Source of the DNA: Ammoniphilus sp. YIM 78166
GTDB taxonomy: Bacteria > Bacillota > Bacilli > Aneurinibacillales > RAOX-1
DNA: 64,000 nucleotides
Assembly (NCBI RefSeq): GCF_004522215.1
Contig: NZ_SDLR01000005.1
Location: 217,086-281,085 of the forward strand
Reading direction: 5' to 3'
The first letter of the stretch is position 1; each line of letters opens with the position of its first letter. Under the pieces are notes generated by a model that had not been told where the DNA came from, made no database searches, and saw only the letters and a list, made by a program, of their open reading frames with translations. This document shows, in pieces, positions 16,809-25,804 of the stretch. Both the position numbers and the translations under genes were made by a program.

Positions 16809-16968
16809 CTACCGCATTAACTTACGTGTGTATTCATGGCGCTCTTCACTCGTAATATTGCGGCTGGCAAACTCATCTACAATTCTACCATCCTTCATTT
16901 CGATAATCCGATCGCTCATCAATCTTACCGCTTAAGCGTGAGGGTTATCAGCGATAGGAGAAACAGTA
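16809..16968 (-). pseudogene. ABC transporter ATPase C-terminal relic
   Basis: The minus-strand frame reads DNPHA-stop-AVRLMSDRIIEMKDGRIVDEF, ending RKLMR-stop. This is the end of a MacB/LolD-type ABC ATPase (after the H-loop, 'ADRIIxMKDGRIV'), with an in-frame TAA and no Walker motifs left. The main part of the gene has been deleted. Confidence 0.65.
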
Positions 16969-17014
16969 CGAATACAAGCTGAAGCAGGCGTACTTTGACC
17001 AATTGCAAACCGAT

Positions 17015-17146
17015 TACTTCACATCCGTTTTGTGGGTGATGATGTAGTACTCTTCTGGACCAGGCTTCCAGCCCACCACCCTTTCATTGATTCCGACAAT
17101 GATATTCGGATAGACCGCATAGGAGTGCGGAACTTCTTCTAATGTT
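17015..17146 (-). pseudogene. relic of an unidentified gene
   Basis: A 43-codon frame without a start (VPHSYAVYPNIIVGINER, GWKPGPEEYYIITHKTDV) has protein-like composition and ends with TAA. It overlaps the thiM stop in another frame. The parent family is not recognised. Together with 16809-16968 it forms a graveyard between rpsN2 and thiM. Confidence 0.4.
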
Positions 17147-17945
17147 TATCAATCAATCCCATTTGCCTAATATGATCCCCATTGACTTTGGCTAATTGAT
17201 TTAATAACTCGATTTGGAAACTCCCGGGACCTTCTTCTCTCTTGTTGTTTGCAGCGATTTCCGCTGCTACCCCATAACTAACCAGCGCGGAAGCGGACGC
17301 CATCAACAGGTCAGATTCCACCGCAGCGAATGCGCCTATAACGGATGTCAATAAGCACCCAGCCCCTGTCACCTTGGTGAGCAAAGCATCTCCGTTTCGA
17401 ACCACATAGGTGTTTTGTCCATCGGTGATCACATCCTCTTTTCCTGTAATCACCACAACCAGGTTTAGCTGCGCCGCTGCTTTTTGGGCTAGGGAGATCG
17501 CATTCCCATGGCCTTCACCGGAGTCTACCCCTTTGATGCTCCATTGCTCGCCTATCACATGAGCTACCTCTGCTGCATTTCCTCGCAGAATCGATACCTT
17601 TGTTTCCCGTAGGATTCTTTGGGCTGTCTCCGTTCGATAGGGAGTCGCTCCGGCACCAACTGGGTCAAATAATATGGGAACCCCTTTTTCATTGGCTGCT
17701 TGTCCGGCAAGCACCATGGCTTCGACTTCCGTTTCGTTCAACGTTCCCATATTCAGCACGAGAGCTCCTGCGATGCTCGCCATGTCTTGGACCTCCTGCT
17801 TCGCGTAAGCCATTACCGGGGAAGCTCCTAGGGCCAATAAGCCATTTGCGGTAAAGTTGGTTACCACCACGTTAGTTATATTGTGCACCAGCGGGTTCGT
17901 AGTTCGTACACGATCTAATGTATCAATGATTTTCTCGATAAGCAT
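17139..17945 (-). CDS. thiM: ThiM hydroxyethylthiazole kinase
   Basis: This 268-residue protein phosphorylates 4-methyl-5-(2-hydroxyethyl)thiazole for thiamine salvage. Recognisable parts are [29 protein letters not shown] near the N-terminus, [22 protein letters not shown] and the anion-hole/catalytic [15 protein letters not shown], with the conserved Cys. AAGGAG precedes ATG 17945. It is the last gene of the seven-gene TPP-riboswitch operon, 23 bp after the SDR gene, so it probably acts on the product of the preceding genes. Confidence 0.95.
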   Translation of the reverse strand: MLIEKIIDTLDRVRTTNPLVHNITNVVVTNFTANGLLALGASPVMAYAKQEVQDMASIAGALVLNMGTLNETEVEAMVLAGQAANEKGVPILFDPVGAGATPYRTETAQRILRETKVSILRGNAAEVAHVIGEQWSIKGVDSGEGHGNAISLAQKAAAQLNLVVVITGKEDVITDGQNTYVVRNGDALLTKVTGAGCLLTSVIGAFAAVESDLLMASASALVSYGVAAEIAANNKREEGPGSFQIELLNQLAKVNGDHIRQMGLIDKH

Positions 17946-17968
17946 TCGTTTTACTCCTTATTGGTCAT

Positions 17969-18736
17969 TTACTTCATCATCAGTCCGCCATCGACCAATA
18001 AGGTCTGGCCGGTAATGAACCCGCTCCAATCCGATGCAAAAAAAAGGACGGGTCCTACAACGTCTTCAGGTGTAGCTATTCTTCTTAAAGGCGTCTGAGC
18101 AATCAGCATTTCTTTGACTTCTTCTTTGGTTTCGCGACTGGCATCTGTTGGATAGACCAACCCAGGTGCTATGCAATTTACCCGAATGCCTAAGGGACCC
18201 AGTTCGGCAGCTAAATTTCGGCTGTATCCGATGAGTGCTGTTTTGGCCGTATTATATTCATGATAGGGGACAATGGGTCGTTCCACCAAATCACTGGCCA
18301 TATTAATGATGCTTCCACGCCCCTGTTTTCTCATGACGGGCATGACCGCCTGGCACACATAATAGGTGGATCTCAGTGCTCCATCCAACTGCGACTGATA
18401 ATCCTCCCATTTTAACTCCCAAGCCATCCGGCGTTGATCTGGATTGAACGTATAGGGTTTAAACGCATTATTGACCACCACATCAATTTTTCCCGTTTCG
18501 AGCAGGATTTCCTCAATCATCATCTTAACGGAATCTTCCGAAGTAACATCAGCCTGGATCGCCCAGGCATCTCCTCCTGCTTCCAAACAGGATTGGACTA
18601 CCTGGTCGGCTGCTGATTCGTTTATCACATAATTGATGGCCACTGTCGCCCCCTCTCGGGCAAAACCTTTCGCAATGGACGCCCCAATTCCCCGACTAGA
18701 TCCCGTTACCAATACCACTTTGCCTTGAAGATTCAT
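17969..18736 (-). CDS. short-chain dehydrogenase/reductase (FabG-like)
   Basis: This 255-residue classical SDR has GSSRGIG (12-18) for NAD(P) binding, NNA at about 90, the catalytic Ser in NMASD, then Y-x-x-x-K (YNTAKTAL) and the C-terminal VDGG motif. It reduces a carbonyl or oxidises an alcohol. The N-terminal Arg after the glycine motif suggests NADPH. It lies 13 bp after the substrate-binding protein and before thiM. In this operon the likely job is reduction of the aldehyde made by the LuxC-like enzyme to an alcohol, but that is inference. Confidence 0.88.
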   Translation of the reverse strand: MNLQGKVVLVTGSSRGIGASIAKGFAREGATVAINYVINESAADQVVQSCLEAGGDAWAIQADVTSEDSVKMMIEEILLETGKIDVVVNNAFKPYTFNPDQRRMAWELKWEDYQSQLDGALRSTYYVCQAVMPVMRKQGRGSIINMASDLVERPIVPYHEYNTAKTALIGYSRNLAAELGPLGIRVNCIAPGLVYPTDASRETKEEVKEMLIAQTPLRRIATPEDVVGPVLFFASDWSGFITGQTLLVDGGLMMK

Positions 18737-18749
18737 CCTTCTCCTCCTC

Positions 18750-19763
18750 TTACTGGTTGGACGATAGATCTATGACCACATCAGACATATTGAGGTCATG
18801 CTCAATAAGACCTAATTTTTTATACGTATCTGCTGCCTGCTGAAGCACTTCTGTTTCCAACGCGCCAAGTCCTTTCTCCTCCGTCACGGGAGAAAGGCTG
18901 GAGGCATTTCGCAACTTGATAATTTCCAGGTTCATGTTTTCATCTTTCCCATCAATGGCATGTTTGACCGCAAGCGATGCGGCTTCCTCCGGATTTTCAA
19001 TCATCCATTGGGCGCTGATCTGGTAAGCTTCCAGAAACTTGTCCAGCAGCTCTTTTTTCTCCTGATAGGCTTTTTCTGTGACAACGAAAACGTCACTAGG
19101 AACATTCAGAAAATCCTTCACCTCCAGCACGTTCACGTCGCCAAGCCCTTTTTGTTTACCGATAAGCAGGCCGGTATCCGTGGCAGCCGTGGCATCGACC
19201 TGTCCCTGCATTAAAGGAGCAAAGTTAAGCAATCCGGTTTCTACGATCGTAACGTCTTTTTCGGTAAGACCTGCTTGGTGGAGGAGAACTAATAGATTTT
19301 GTCTCGTCCCGCTGCTTAAGCTATAGACCCCGATCTTTTTTCCTTTCAAATCTTCTGGTTTGGTGATGTTGTTCTCTTTCAACGAAACGACATTAAACAC
19401 ATTCTGCGGGTAGATGTTGTAGATCACGCGAAGCTTCTCCCCTTTGTCCAGGGCAAAGAATAGCGATCCAGGGTCTGTAAAGGCAATATCGGCTTGACCT
19501 GACAGAATGTTCTTAATCGCATCTCCCCCACCGGCTCCGGGAATAAACGTCATCTCTAATCCCTTATCTTTAAAAAATCCTTTCTCTTGATCCACGAGCA
19601 AATTCGTTTGTTCGGTAATCGGCTTGCTCCAGCTTGCCATCCTGATCTTCTCCGGTGTTTCGGTAACAGGAGCCGCTTGATTCGGTGTTTCGCTGCCTGC
19701 ACACGCAGATAGTAAAACGGACATGGATAGAAATAAGGAAGTAAAAATGTTTTTTGCTTTCAT
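18750..19763 (-). CDS. ABC substrate-binding lipoprotein, NMT1/THI5 (ThiY-like)
   Basis: This 337-residue lipoprotein has signal MKAKNIFTSLFLSMSVLLSAC with lipobox LSAC. The mature part is an NMT1/THI5-like binding protein: LLVDQEKGFFKDKGLEMTF, then GQADIAFTDPGSLFFAL and KGKKIGVYSLSSGTRQ. Members bind pyrimidine thiamine precursors, taurine/alkanesulfonates or other small acids. Riboswitch control points to a thiamine-related ligand. ATG 19763 overlaps the permease stop (ATGA) and follows GAGGAG. Confidence 0.88.
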   Translation of the reverse strand: MKAKNIFTSLFLSMSVLLSACAGSETPNQAAPVTETPEKIRMASWSKPITEQTNLLVDQEKGFFKDKGLEMTFIPGAGGGDAIKNILSGQADIAFTDPGSLFFALDKGEKLRVIYNIYPQNVFNVVSLKENNITKPEDLKGKKIGVYSLSSGTRQNLLVLLHQAGLTEKDVTIVETGLLNFAPLMQGQVDATAATDTGLLIGKQKGLGDVNVLEVKDFLNVPSDVFVVTEKAYQEKKELLDKFLEAYQISAQWMIENPEEAASLAVKHAIDGKDENMNLEIIKLRNASSLSPVTEEKGLGALETEVLQQAADTYKKLGLIEHDLNMSDVVIDLSSNQ

Positions 19764-20515
19764 CTCTTGGTCTCCTCTAAATAAGTTTTCAGCCATTTTT
19801 TTTCTAACAAGTTTACCAGTTGATAAAGGGTCATGCCTAAAAGTGTAAGTAAAATCAAGACCGCAAACATCAGCGGTGTGTCCATCATCCCCTGGGAGGC
19901 AATGATCAGGGCGCCAAGACCTTCACTTCCCCCGATAAATTCACCCACAACGGCCCCAACAACCGCCAAGACGACGGCTACCCGAAGTCCGGACAGAATG
20001 CCGGGCAAACCCGCAGGGATTTTGAGCTGCGTGAGGGTCTGCCAACGGCTGGCTCCTAATGCCTTAAATAATTCAAGCTTTTGGCCGTTCGTATAGTGAA
20101 TCGCGGTCAGGGTGTTTTCAAGCAACGGAAAAAAACAGATTAGAGCCGTAATGACCACCTTGGATGTCATCCCAAACCCGAACCAAAGGATAAATAAGGG
20201 AGCTAGTGCCAGTTTCGGTACCGCTTGGCTAGCAATGACATAAGGAAATAACAGCTTTCGCAGCATTTCCACTTCTCCCATTATCACACCGATGGCAAAT
20301 CCAAAGGCGCAACCGAAGAAGAGCCCCAGTAAGACCTCTGCAGAGGTTCGTAGGATATGCGGGAGAAAATAGCCGCTGATCAGCCCCTCTCCCAGTGTAT
20401 AGAGAATGACAGAGGGGGCCGGAAGGACAAGCTCAGACATATGTCCTGCGATCCACTCCCATATAGCTAAGAGGAGGCCAAGAAGGAGCAAGGAATAAAA
20501 GGAGGTTTTGTTCAT
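19760..20515 (-). CDS. ABC transporter permease (ThiX-like)
   Basis: This 251-residue protein has six membrane helices and the BPD_transp_1 domain, with the EAA-like loop ALGASRWQTLTQLKIPAGLPGILSGLRVA. It is the SsuC/TauC/ThiX type that works with NMT1-like binding proteins. The start MNKTSF at 20515 overlaps the ATPase stop (ATGA) and follows GGAGG. It forms the transmembrane part of the importer in this operon. Confidence 0.9.
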   Translation of the reverse strand: MNKTSFYSLLLLGLLLAIWEWIAGHMSELVLPAPSVILYTLGEGLISGYFLPHILRTSAEVLLGLFFGCAFGFAIGVIMGEVEMLRKLLFPYVIASQAVPKLALAPLFILWFGFGMTSKVVITALICFFPLLENTLTAIHYTNGQKLELFKALGASRWQTLTQLKIPAGLPGILSGLRVAVVLAVVGAVVGEFIGGSEGLGALIIASQGMMDTPLMFAVLILLTLLGMTLYQLVNLLEKKWLKTYLEETKR

Positions 20516-21258
20516 TTGCGGCCTCCATTCATGGCCTGCCGGATGCTCCAGCAAAGCTGGCTAAAGGACGGCTGTACTCTCATTTCTACATGGCGCGGCT
20601 TGGGCAGGGGGACCTCTAATTCATACACCAGTTTGCCTTCAGCCATCACAGTGACCCGGTCCGATAGGTAAACCGCCTCAGCGATATCGTGGGTGATAAA
20701 TAAAACCGTTGTCTGGTTCAGTTGACAAAGCCGCAGCAAATCATCCTGAAGCTCTTCACGGGTGATGGCATCCAAAGCGGCAAAAGGTTCATCCAAAAAT
20801 AGCATAGCGGGGCGCTGGATCAGCGCTCTGGCTATCGCCACGCGACTTTGCTGACCGCCGGATAACTGTTTGGGATATTGATCCTGATACCCTGACAGAC
20901 CCATCAGATCAAGTAAATGCCTGGCATAATCATGGTCTTCCTGAGTCGGTTTCCGCTTCAAGGAGATGGGGAGCAGGATATTTTCAAGCGCTGTTTTCCA
21001 CTCCAATAAAGTCGGCGCTTGAAATACGTATCCGGATGAAGGGGATGGGCCCTTCACTTGTTGACCATCAAGGGAAACGATCCCTTCGTCGGGATGCAAG
21101 AGCCCGGAAGCCAATTTTAACAGAGTGGTCTTGCCACACCCGCTTTTCCCTAGAAGACAGTGAAATTCGCCTTGGGGAATGGACCAATGGATATGTTGCA
21201 GGACAGGCCCTTTATTTTCATATCCATAGGTTACTTCCTGAATCGTTAAAAAGCTCAT
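20512..21258 (-). CDS. ABC transporter ATPase (ThiZ-like)
   Basis: This 248-residue ATPase of the SsuB/TauB/ThiZ type has Walker A GKSGCGKTT (about 38-46), signature LSGGQQSRVAIARAL, Walker B MLFLDEPFAALD and the H-loop FITHD. ATG 21258 follows AGGAGTGAGGAG. It lies 10 bp after luxC and is translationally coupled to the permease. It powers uptake of the operon's substrate. Confidence 0.9.
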   Translation of the reverse strand: MSFLTIQEVTYGYENKGPVLQHIHWSIPQGEFHCLLGKSGCGKTTLLKLASGLLHPDEGIVSLDGQQVKGPSPSSGYVFQAPTLLEWKTALENILLPISLKRKPTQEDHDYARHLLDLMGLSGYQDQYPKQLSGGQQSRVAIARALIQRPAMLFLDEPFAALDAITREELQDDLLRLCQLNQTTVLFITHDIAEAVYLSDRVTVMAEGKLVYELEVPLPKPRHVEMRVQPSFSQLCWSIRQAMNGGRK

Positions 21259-21268
21259 CTCCTCACTC

Positions 21269-22717
21269 CTAATCGATATACGGGGCAAATGATTCCGCCA
21301 CGTCTTCCGCTGTACGTTCAATATCGACCACCTGTACAAGGTCCGTTAAGTTAAAGCGGCCGTCATGGTGCCATCCCGGCTCCGGAGAGGTCATCTTGCC
21401 TAAGGACGTGATCCGGGTAACTCCCGCTTGTCCAAGCAAATGAGCGGCATGAAAGAGCTCCTTTGGACTGGCCGCTACCCCTGCCGTCTGCAAAAAAGAT
21501 CGATAAGGGGAGATAAGCGGCATCAACTCCTCAATCTGATCTATAGCGACCACTTTGACTACTCGATTGAGGCAACTTGCAGAAAATACTCCGTTTTCCT
21601 CATATACCACGGCCCAGCTTCCTGAATCACCGCCCATGATTTCTTTGTCTGGATGGGAAAGTAAACTCAGTTCCTCCTGCTGCTGCCAACTGGCTATAGA
21701 AGTCACTTCCTCCAATGACAGCTTTCGACGTGGATATCTTTTTTCTAAAGCAGCTAATTCGTTCGCCAGATACCTGGAAAATTCCCTAGGAGAGATCTTC
21801 CCCCCTTTTTGCACATAAAAGAGATGCGGGGAATAACATCCCTGCTGGTCAAAGCGCATGATGTCGATGGCGGCCTGGTGAGCGACTTCCCAAGACTTTC
21901 TCGGATCGAGGCAGGATTTAGAGACCCATCCAAAACTCATTTTATGGCCAAACGACAAAAATCGGGTGGTGACAGGCACTTGTTTCGAAAGCGCCTCTAG
22001 TGATGGGTTACTGCCATAGCCCACGACGACTTCCGCTTGGCGAAACAGGGAACTTTCCCGTTCGGCGTCCCCGCCCTTCCACCAAACCACCGCCAGGCAA
22101 TCGGCTAAACGAGGTTCAACCTCTACTAAAACCTGAGCAAACCAACCGGCAAATAAAGGCTCCGCGCTCGATACTTTTCCGATGTTCCCTGCCTTCACCA
22201 GCAATCCGGAAATGAGACTCCATAGAGGTAAGGCAGGAACATTCCCCGCCCAAACATGGACCACCAACTGTGGACCGACGGCCTTGGAAAATCCCCCTTT
22301 GGGACGGGGTTGAAAATCGTCAAGCAGCAAAGGATTCCCAAAATCCTCCACTAGAAAACGCTGGAGTTGCGGCTTTCTGAACGTTTTTAAAAAAGAAGTC
22401 AACCCAAGCCGGATCATTTCGGCATCATAGCCCGTGACAGCGGGAAGAAGCTGTTCCGCCTTTTTTCGATAGGGCGACTGCCTGTCCAACAAGCGTTCAA
22501 TGGCCTGATCAATGATGTGTACGATTTCCGATGTGGTGAAGCTTTTGAGAACATCGGAACTTGCATGCTTGACTTTATCCGCTACCTTGTTCATCTGTTG
22601 GATGGTTAGAAGAGGAACCTCCACTTCCACAGGACCATCCATTCCTTGAAAAGTTAAGATTTTCGTTTCGATTTTCTCTTCCCCGATGGAGGGAATATAC
22701 CCTGCGATCTCTCTCAT
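21269..22717 (-). CDS. LuxC-like acyl-CoA/acyl-protein reductase
   Basis: This 482-residue protein belongs to the LuxC family (acyl-CoA reductase, PF05893), which forms an aldehyde from an acyl-enzyme thioester with NADPH. Recognisable features are HVWAGNVPALPLWSLISGLL (about 154-173), VVGYGSN and FGHKMSFGWV. The catalytic Cys294 lies in FDQQGCYSPHLF. It overlaps luxE by 4 bp, a pairing like the lux fatty-acid reductase, but no luciferase gene is present. Under the TPP riboswitch and next to thiM, its acid substrate is more likely a thiamine-related carboxylate than a fatty acid. Confidence 0.88.
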   Translation of the reverse strand: MREIAGYIPSIGEEKIETKILTFQGMDGPVEVEVPLLTIQQMNKVADKVKHASSDVLKSFTTSEIVHIIDQAIERLLDRQSPYRKKAEQLLPAVTGYDAEMIRLGLTSFLKTFRKPQLQRFLVEDFGNPLLLDDFQPRPKGGFSKAVGPQLVVHVWAGNVPALPLWSLISGLLVKAGNIGKVSSAEPLFAGWFAQVLVEVEPRLADCLAVVWWKGGDAERESSLFRQAEVVVGYGSNPSLEALSKQVPVTTRFLSFGHKMSFGWVSKSCLDPRKSWEVAHQAAIDIMRFDQQGCYSPHLFYVQKGGKISPREFSRYLANELAALEKRYPRRKLSLEEVTSIASWQQQEELSLLSHPDKEIMGGDSGSWAVVYEENGVFSASCLNRVVKVVAIDQIEELMPLISPYRSFLQTAGVAASPKELFHAAHLLGQAGVTRITSLGKMTSPEPGWHHDGRFNLTDLVQVVDIERTAEDVAESFAPYID

Positions 22718-23802
22718 GAAGGCATCCCCTTTGTTGCTTGAATAAATTCATCGACGGCAATGGAGCAGCCTCTTGCTTCTACTCCTTTAGCCCTCCCTAA
22801 TAGCAAAAAGCCGTCCTCCTTCTCCATCCCCATATCTTCCGTTAGGATGGTGGTCACCGAATTAAAATTGGCGAGATCACAGTGGATGAGCACCCCTCTC
22901 TCCCCGCGCGGTACGTCTTCACCGGTTAGAGGATTTACGACGCGGGTTCGAATCCAAAACGGACCGGATTTTACGGAAGGCACCGTCTCATTGCCGAAAT
23001 CGTAAAATTGAGTGCTAAGTTCCGTCATGCCGTACATATTTAGGCAATGTTCCCGGCTGATTCCTAAAGAACGAGACAGCAAAGTATAAAACTCATCCAG
23101 TTCCAACTCACGGGACTGATTTTTAAATCCGCCTGTATCCAAAACCTTGCTTCCCTGCGGCAGTGAATAAGACTTACCCCTACGCTCCAACTCTTCCAAC
23201 ATATGCACAAAACTGAAGCTCGCCCCTAACAAGGCATAAAGTTCTCCCGTCCGTTCCGCTCGTTCTAGTTCCTCAATCAAACGGTCAACGAGAATCCCCT
23301 TATCTCCCATTAAATACTGGCTGTCGTCTGTTCCAAACTCGCGAAGGGCCAACGCAAGATAATGGGCTAAAGAGGAATTTGGCATCGCCTCTTCGATCGG
23401 AAATAAAATCCCCATGCGTATCCGCTCCGTATCTCCCATGAATCGCTTCTTAAAATTCACCAACATGGATTGATCATACACTTCCATGGTGGGATGAAAA
23501 TGCTTCCCGCTGATTCCTTTCGTTGTCCCGCTCGTCATGAAAATTCTCTCTGCCCTATCAGGATCCTTACAGCTGAGGGTACATTCTTTGAAAGCATTGA
23601 TCGGTACCGCCGGGATATCCTTCCACGATTTGATGGTTCTAGGGGTCTTCCCTTTCTGCATACAAAACGACCGGAAAGGAGCATTTTGACTGTACTGATA
23701 TCGAAATAGATTTAAGGCTAACTGATTAAAAGACTCTTCGGAAGAATCGTTACTCTCTATAAAAGCTAGGATATTTTTAATAAGGATTTGTTGTTCGTTC
23801 AT
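22714..23802 (-). CDS. LuxE-like acyl-protein synthetase
   Basis: This 362-residue protein of the LuxE family (PF04443) activates a carboxylic acid with ATP to an acyl-AMP, holds it on a C-terminal cysteine and passes it to LuxC. Seen are FMTSGTTKGISG (about 91-102) as the AMP-forming P-loop, LNMYGMTELSTQFYD, and Cys346 in EARGCSIAVDE, matching the acyl-carrying cysteine near the LuxE C-terminus. GGGAGG precedes ATG 23802. It is the first gene after the riboswitch terminator. Confidence 0.88.
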   Translation of the reverse strand: MNEQQILIKNILAFIESNDSSEESFNQLALNLFRYQYSQNAPFRSFCMQKGKTPRTIKSWKDIPAVPINAFKECTLSCKDPDRAERIFMTSGTTKGISGKHFHPTMEVYDQSMLVNFKKRFMGDTERIRMGILFPIEEAMPNSSLAHYLALALREFGTDDSQYLMGDKGILVDRLIEELERAERTGELYALLGASFSFVHMLEELERRGKSYSLPQGSKVLDTGGFKNQSRELELDEFYTLLSRSLGISREHCLNMYGMTELSTQFYDFGNETVPSVKSGPFWIRTRVVNPLTGEDVPRGERGVLIHCDLANFNSVTTILTEDMGMEKEDGFLLLGRAKGVEARGCSIAVDEFIQATKGMPS

Positions 23803-23880
23803 ATTTGGGTCCTCCCTCTATGCGGTGCCTTTATTGTAGTTCCAAGTATTAGTTCAATTACGGGCTTGATAAAAACGTAA

Positions 23881-23911
23881 ATAGGCACTTTTGCGTAAGC
23901 AAAGTGCCTAT
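23881..23911 (-). terminator. TPP-riboswitch expression-platform terminator
   Basis: On the minus strand AGGCACTTTGC-loop-GCAAAAGTGCCT is followed by a T-rich stretch (ATTTACGTTTTTATC). It lies between the aptamer and luxE, as expected for TPP-dependent premature termination. Confidence 0.85.
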
Positions 23912-23926
23912 GATTTGACTCATGAC

Positions 23927-24018
23927 TAGTTTCCTAACGCTGGCATTACCCAACAAGTTCAACGGTCAATGGCAGATTAGCCATCCTCTCAGCTCGATTC
24001 CACGGGCTCCCGAAATAT
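23927..24018 (-). promoter_or_regulatory. TPP (THI) riboswitch
   Basis: The minus strand carries the conserved core CTGAGAGGA, a variable arm, GTTGAAC, then GGGTAATGCCAGCGTTAGGAA, and a GGGAGCCC start. This is the thiamine pyrophosphate aptamer. Ligand binding should stop transcription at the following hairpin, so the luxE-to-thiM operon is expressed when thiamine is short. Confidence 0.96.
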
Positions 24019-24139
24019 ATGGAATTTTCTATACCATAGTCTACTTCTTCAAAACTTAAAATGCAACACTTCAATTTTTAGTCCGGAAATCAGCTTTCCA
24101 TTTTAATCATACCTTGGGATTATCTGTGATTGATTCTAA

Positions 24140-24350
24140 TTAAGAAGCTTTCCTTACATTGTTCTCACTTCCCGTCCGTAGTTGAGCAATGTTTCGCTTG
24201 AGAAAAAACGAAGTCACCAAAGCTAAGACAAGAAGAAAGGAAAAAAAAGTAAAAGGTAGCATTGTAGCTATTCGTTGCCTCCCGAATATAGGCTAAAAGG
24301 CCATCCAACAAAACGAATTGAACAGTGAACCGTAAGATCGACACTATGAA
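24140..24350 (-). pseudogene. MFS transporter C-terminal relic
   Basis: Two frames joined by a +/-1 shift near a T8 run give a continuous membrane protein end: ILRFTVQFVLLDGLLAYIRE, NSYNATFYFF, then FLLVLALVTSFFLKRNIAQ and ...NNVRKAS-stop. This is typical of the last two helices of an MFS efflux pump. No start and no N-terminal 10 helices remain. Confidence 0.6.
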
Positions 24351-24378
24351 AAAAACATACTATTCCTATCTTTAGGTA

Positions 24379-24624
24379 CTATATAGCTTGATTGTAAATG
24401 TATCTATCTATCTGTTCATACGCTACATCAACCAAATCATCAAGTTCATCCCGCTGAGTATTTAATCCCTTGATTTCATTTAATAACTCCTCCTTATTAT
24501 CCGTTTTGTCCCAATCAATAAGTTCATAAATAAAGTCAATCTTATCGTCCAGTTCCTCTCTTATGGCATTCCATTGTTTAATTTGATCAAACAATTTTTT
24601 CGGAAAATAATTCACTTTTTTCAC
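24379..24624 (-). CDS. 81-residue coiled-coil hypothetical protein
   Basis: An acidic, helical protein with two similar segments: REELDDKIDFIYELIDWD and RDELDDLVDVAYEQIDRY. This is an internal duplication that probably forms a helical hairpin. There is no signal, membrane span or cysteine. The start at 24624 has a weak site. The family is not recognised. It is divergent from the next small gene. Confidence 0.6.
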   Translation of the reverse strand: MKKVNYFPKKLFDQIKQWNAIREELDDKIDFIYELIDWDKTDNKEELLNEIKGLNTQRDELDDLVDVAYEQIDRYIYNQAI

Positions 24625-24717
24625 TCCGTTTTTTGTTTTGATATCCTAATTTATGGTTATCTTAACACCTAACGAAAAAAATTATCCCATAACTTTCCAT
24701 AAACGAGGTGAAATTTC

Positions 24718-24885
24718 ATGACAGATTACAGCAAAAAATCCGTGGAGGAACTTGCAGAGCTAACAGCTCATTATGAGCATGAAAACTTTGAAATCATGAA
24801 AGAATTGATTCGCCGTGGGGTAGGCAAAGATCTACCAGATACTCTTGAACATCCAAGCATGTTTCCTGTTGAAGAAGATTTTTAG
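24718..24885 (+). CDS. 55-residue small acidic protein
   Basis: ATG 24718 follows GAGGTG by 7 nt and encodes MTDYSKKSVEELAELTAHYE, then a basic turn IRRGVGKD and an acidic end EEDF. A terminator follows after 40 bp. Codon use and a full SD-terminator frame make it a real gene. No family is recognised. Confidence 0.65.
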   Translation: MTDYSKKSVEELAELTAHYEHENFEIMKELIRRGVGKDLPDTLEHPSMFPVEEDF

Positions 24886-24925
24886 TTTTTTATACGAAAT
24901 CCAAGACGTAGATGAACCCAGTAAG

Positions 24926-24951
24926 AAGTCCATGTCAAAAAGCATGGACTT
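24926..24951 (+). terminator. terminator of the 55-residue gene
   Basis: AAGTCCATG-8 nt-CATGGACTT, then TTCTTATT. It has a 9-bp perfect stem. Confidence 0.85.
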
Positions 24952-25030
24952 TTCTTATTAGATCCAATATGCGGATACAAATAATTTGATTAGATTAATT
25001 ATTGTTTCGCTAATCTGCCTACAGTACAAT

Positions 25031-25062
25031 AAAAAGGCTCCCTTAGATTGGAAAGCCTTTTC
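25031..25062 (-). terminator. terminator of the CBO0543-like gene
   Basis: On the minus strand AAAAGGCT-loop-AGCCTTTTT follows the 25147 stop at about 85 bp. Confidence 0.7.
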
Positions 25063-25146
25063 TCGTTCTATTTAACTCTTGATTTAATAAGCACTCATGC
25101 AATAAAACTTCCTTCGGTTGATACCAAAGGAAATTAATTCATGTAT

Positions 25147-25656
25147 CTATTTCACTTTACTAATGGGAATATCAAATATAATTAAAAAACAAAAAATTAT
25201 TGGAACCGTCAGTAAGTATGCTAATAATGGTTTCTTGTGGTGCAATAGTAACATCGGGAAAAGCACACAATTAAACAAAACTGACAATCCAAAATTCCAT
25301 CCATTATGATAATCAAATAAATTGATCGAAACAAAAAATAACTCAATGGCTGAATATATTAATATCCAATAAATAATATGTCTGATCTGTTTTACAATTG
25401 AATTTTGAGGAAAACGAGAAAGATATATTAATACAGAACAAGGAAAACCAATAAATGTTACAACAATACTGTTCCAAGTGTGGGTCGGCAACCAAAAATC
25501 TTTAAACTCCCACAGAGTATGCTGGTACGAAAGTACATCATACAATAAGGAAATGGCAATCATGTAGAGCATTGTGGAATGATATCTCTCCCAATTCCTC
25601 CAGTCACCCCAGCGCCAAACTGCAAGTATCCAAAAAATCTGCCCTATGATATGCAT
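25147..25656 (-). CDS. CBO0543 family membrane protein
   Basis: This 169-residue protein has five or six transmembrane helices, with the pattern seen in CBO0543 proteins: 'W..W.RYHSTMLY', 'HTLWEF' in the second loop and 'FDYHNGWNFGLS' near helix five. The function is unknown in the literature I know. It is followed upstream by a second member at 25805 in the same direction, and a third lies at 32655. The ATG at 25656 has no strong SD. Confidence 0.72.
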   Translation of the reverse strand: MHIIGQIFWILAVWRWGDWRNWERYHSTMLYMIAISLLYDVLSYQHTLWEFKDFWLPTHTWNSIVVTFIGFPCSVLIYLSRFPQNSIVKQIRHIIYWILIYSAIELFFVSINLFDYHNGWNFGLSVLFNCVLFPMLLLHHKKPLLAYLLTVPIIFCFLIIFDIPISKVK

Positions 25657-25804
25657 TGATTACCTCGCACGGGAAATTTTACCTATATTTTTTACCTAAA
25701 CTAAAAATTAATTCATTTCCATTTAGAATTACTGCCTGCAACAAAAAAGAAAGAATACTGCATAAGAAGCCTTCCTGAGCAATAGACTCCCGTTAACTCA
25801 ATAG

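Noticed and set aside
21269..23802. LuxC/LuxE as part of a bioluminescence operon
   Set aside because: No luxA, luxB or luxG is present and the genes are under a TPP riboswitch.
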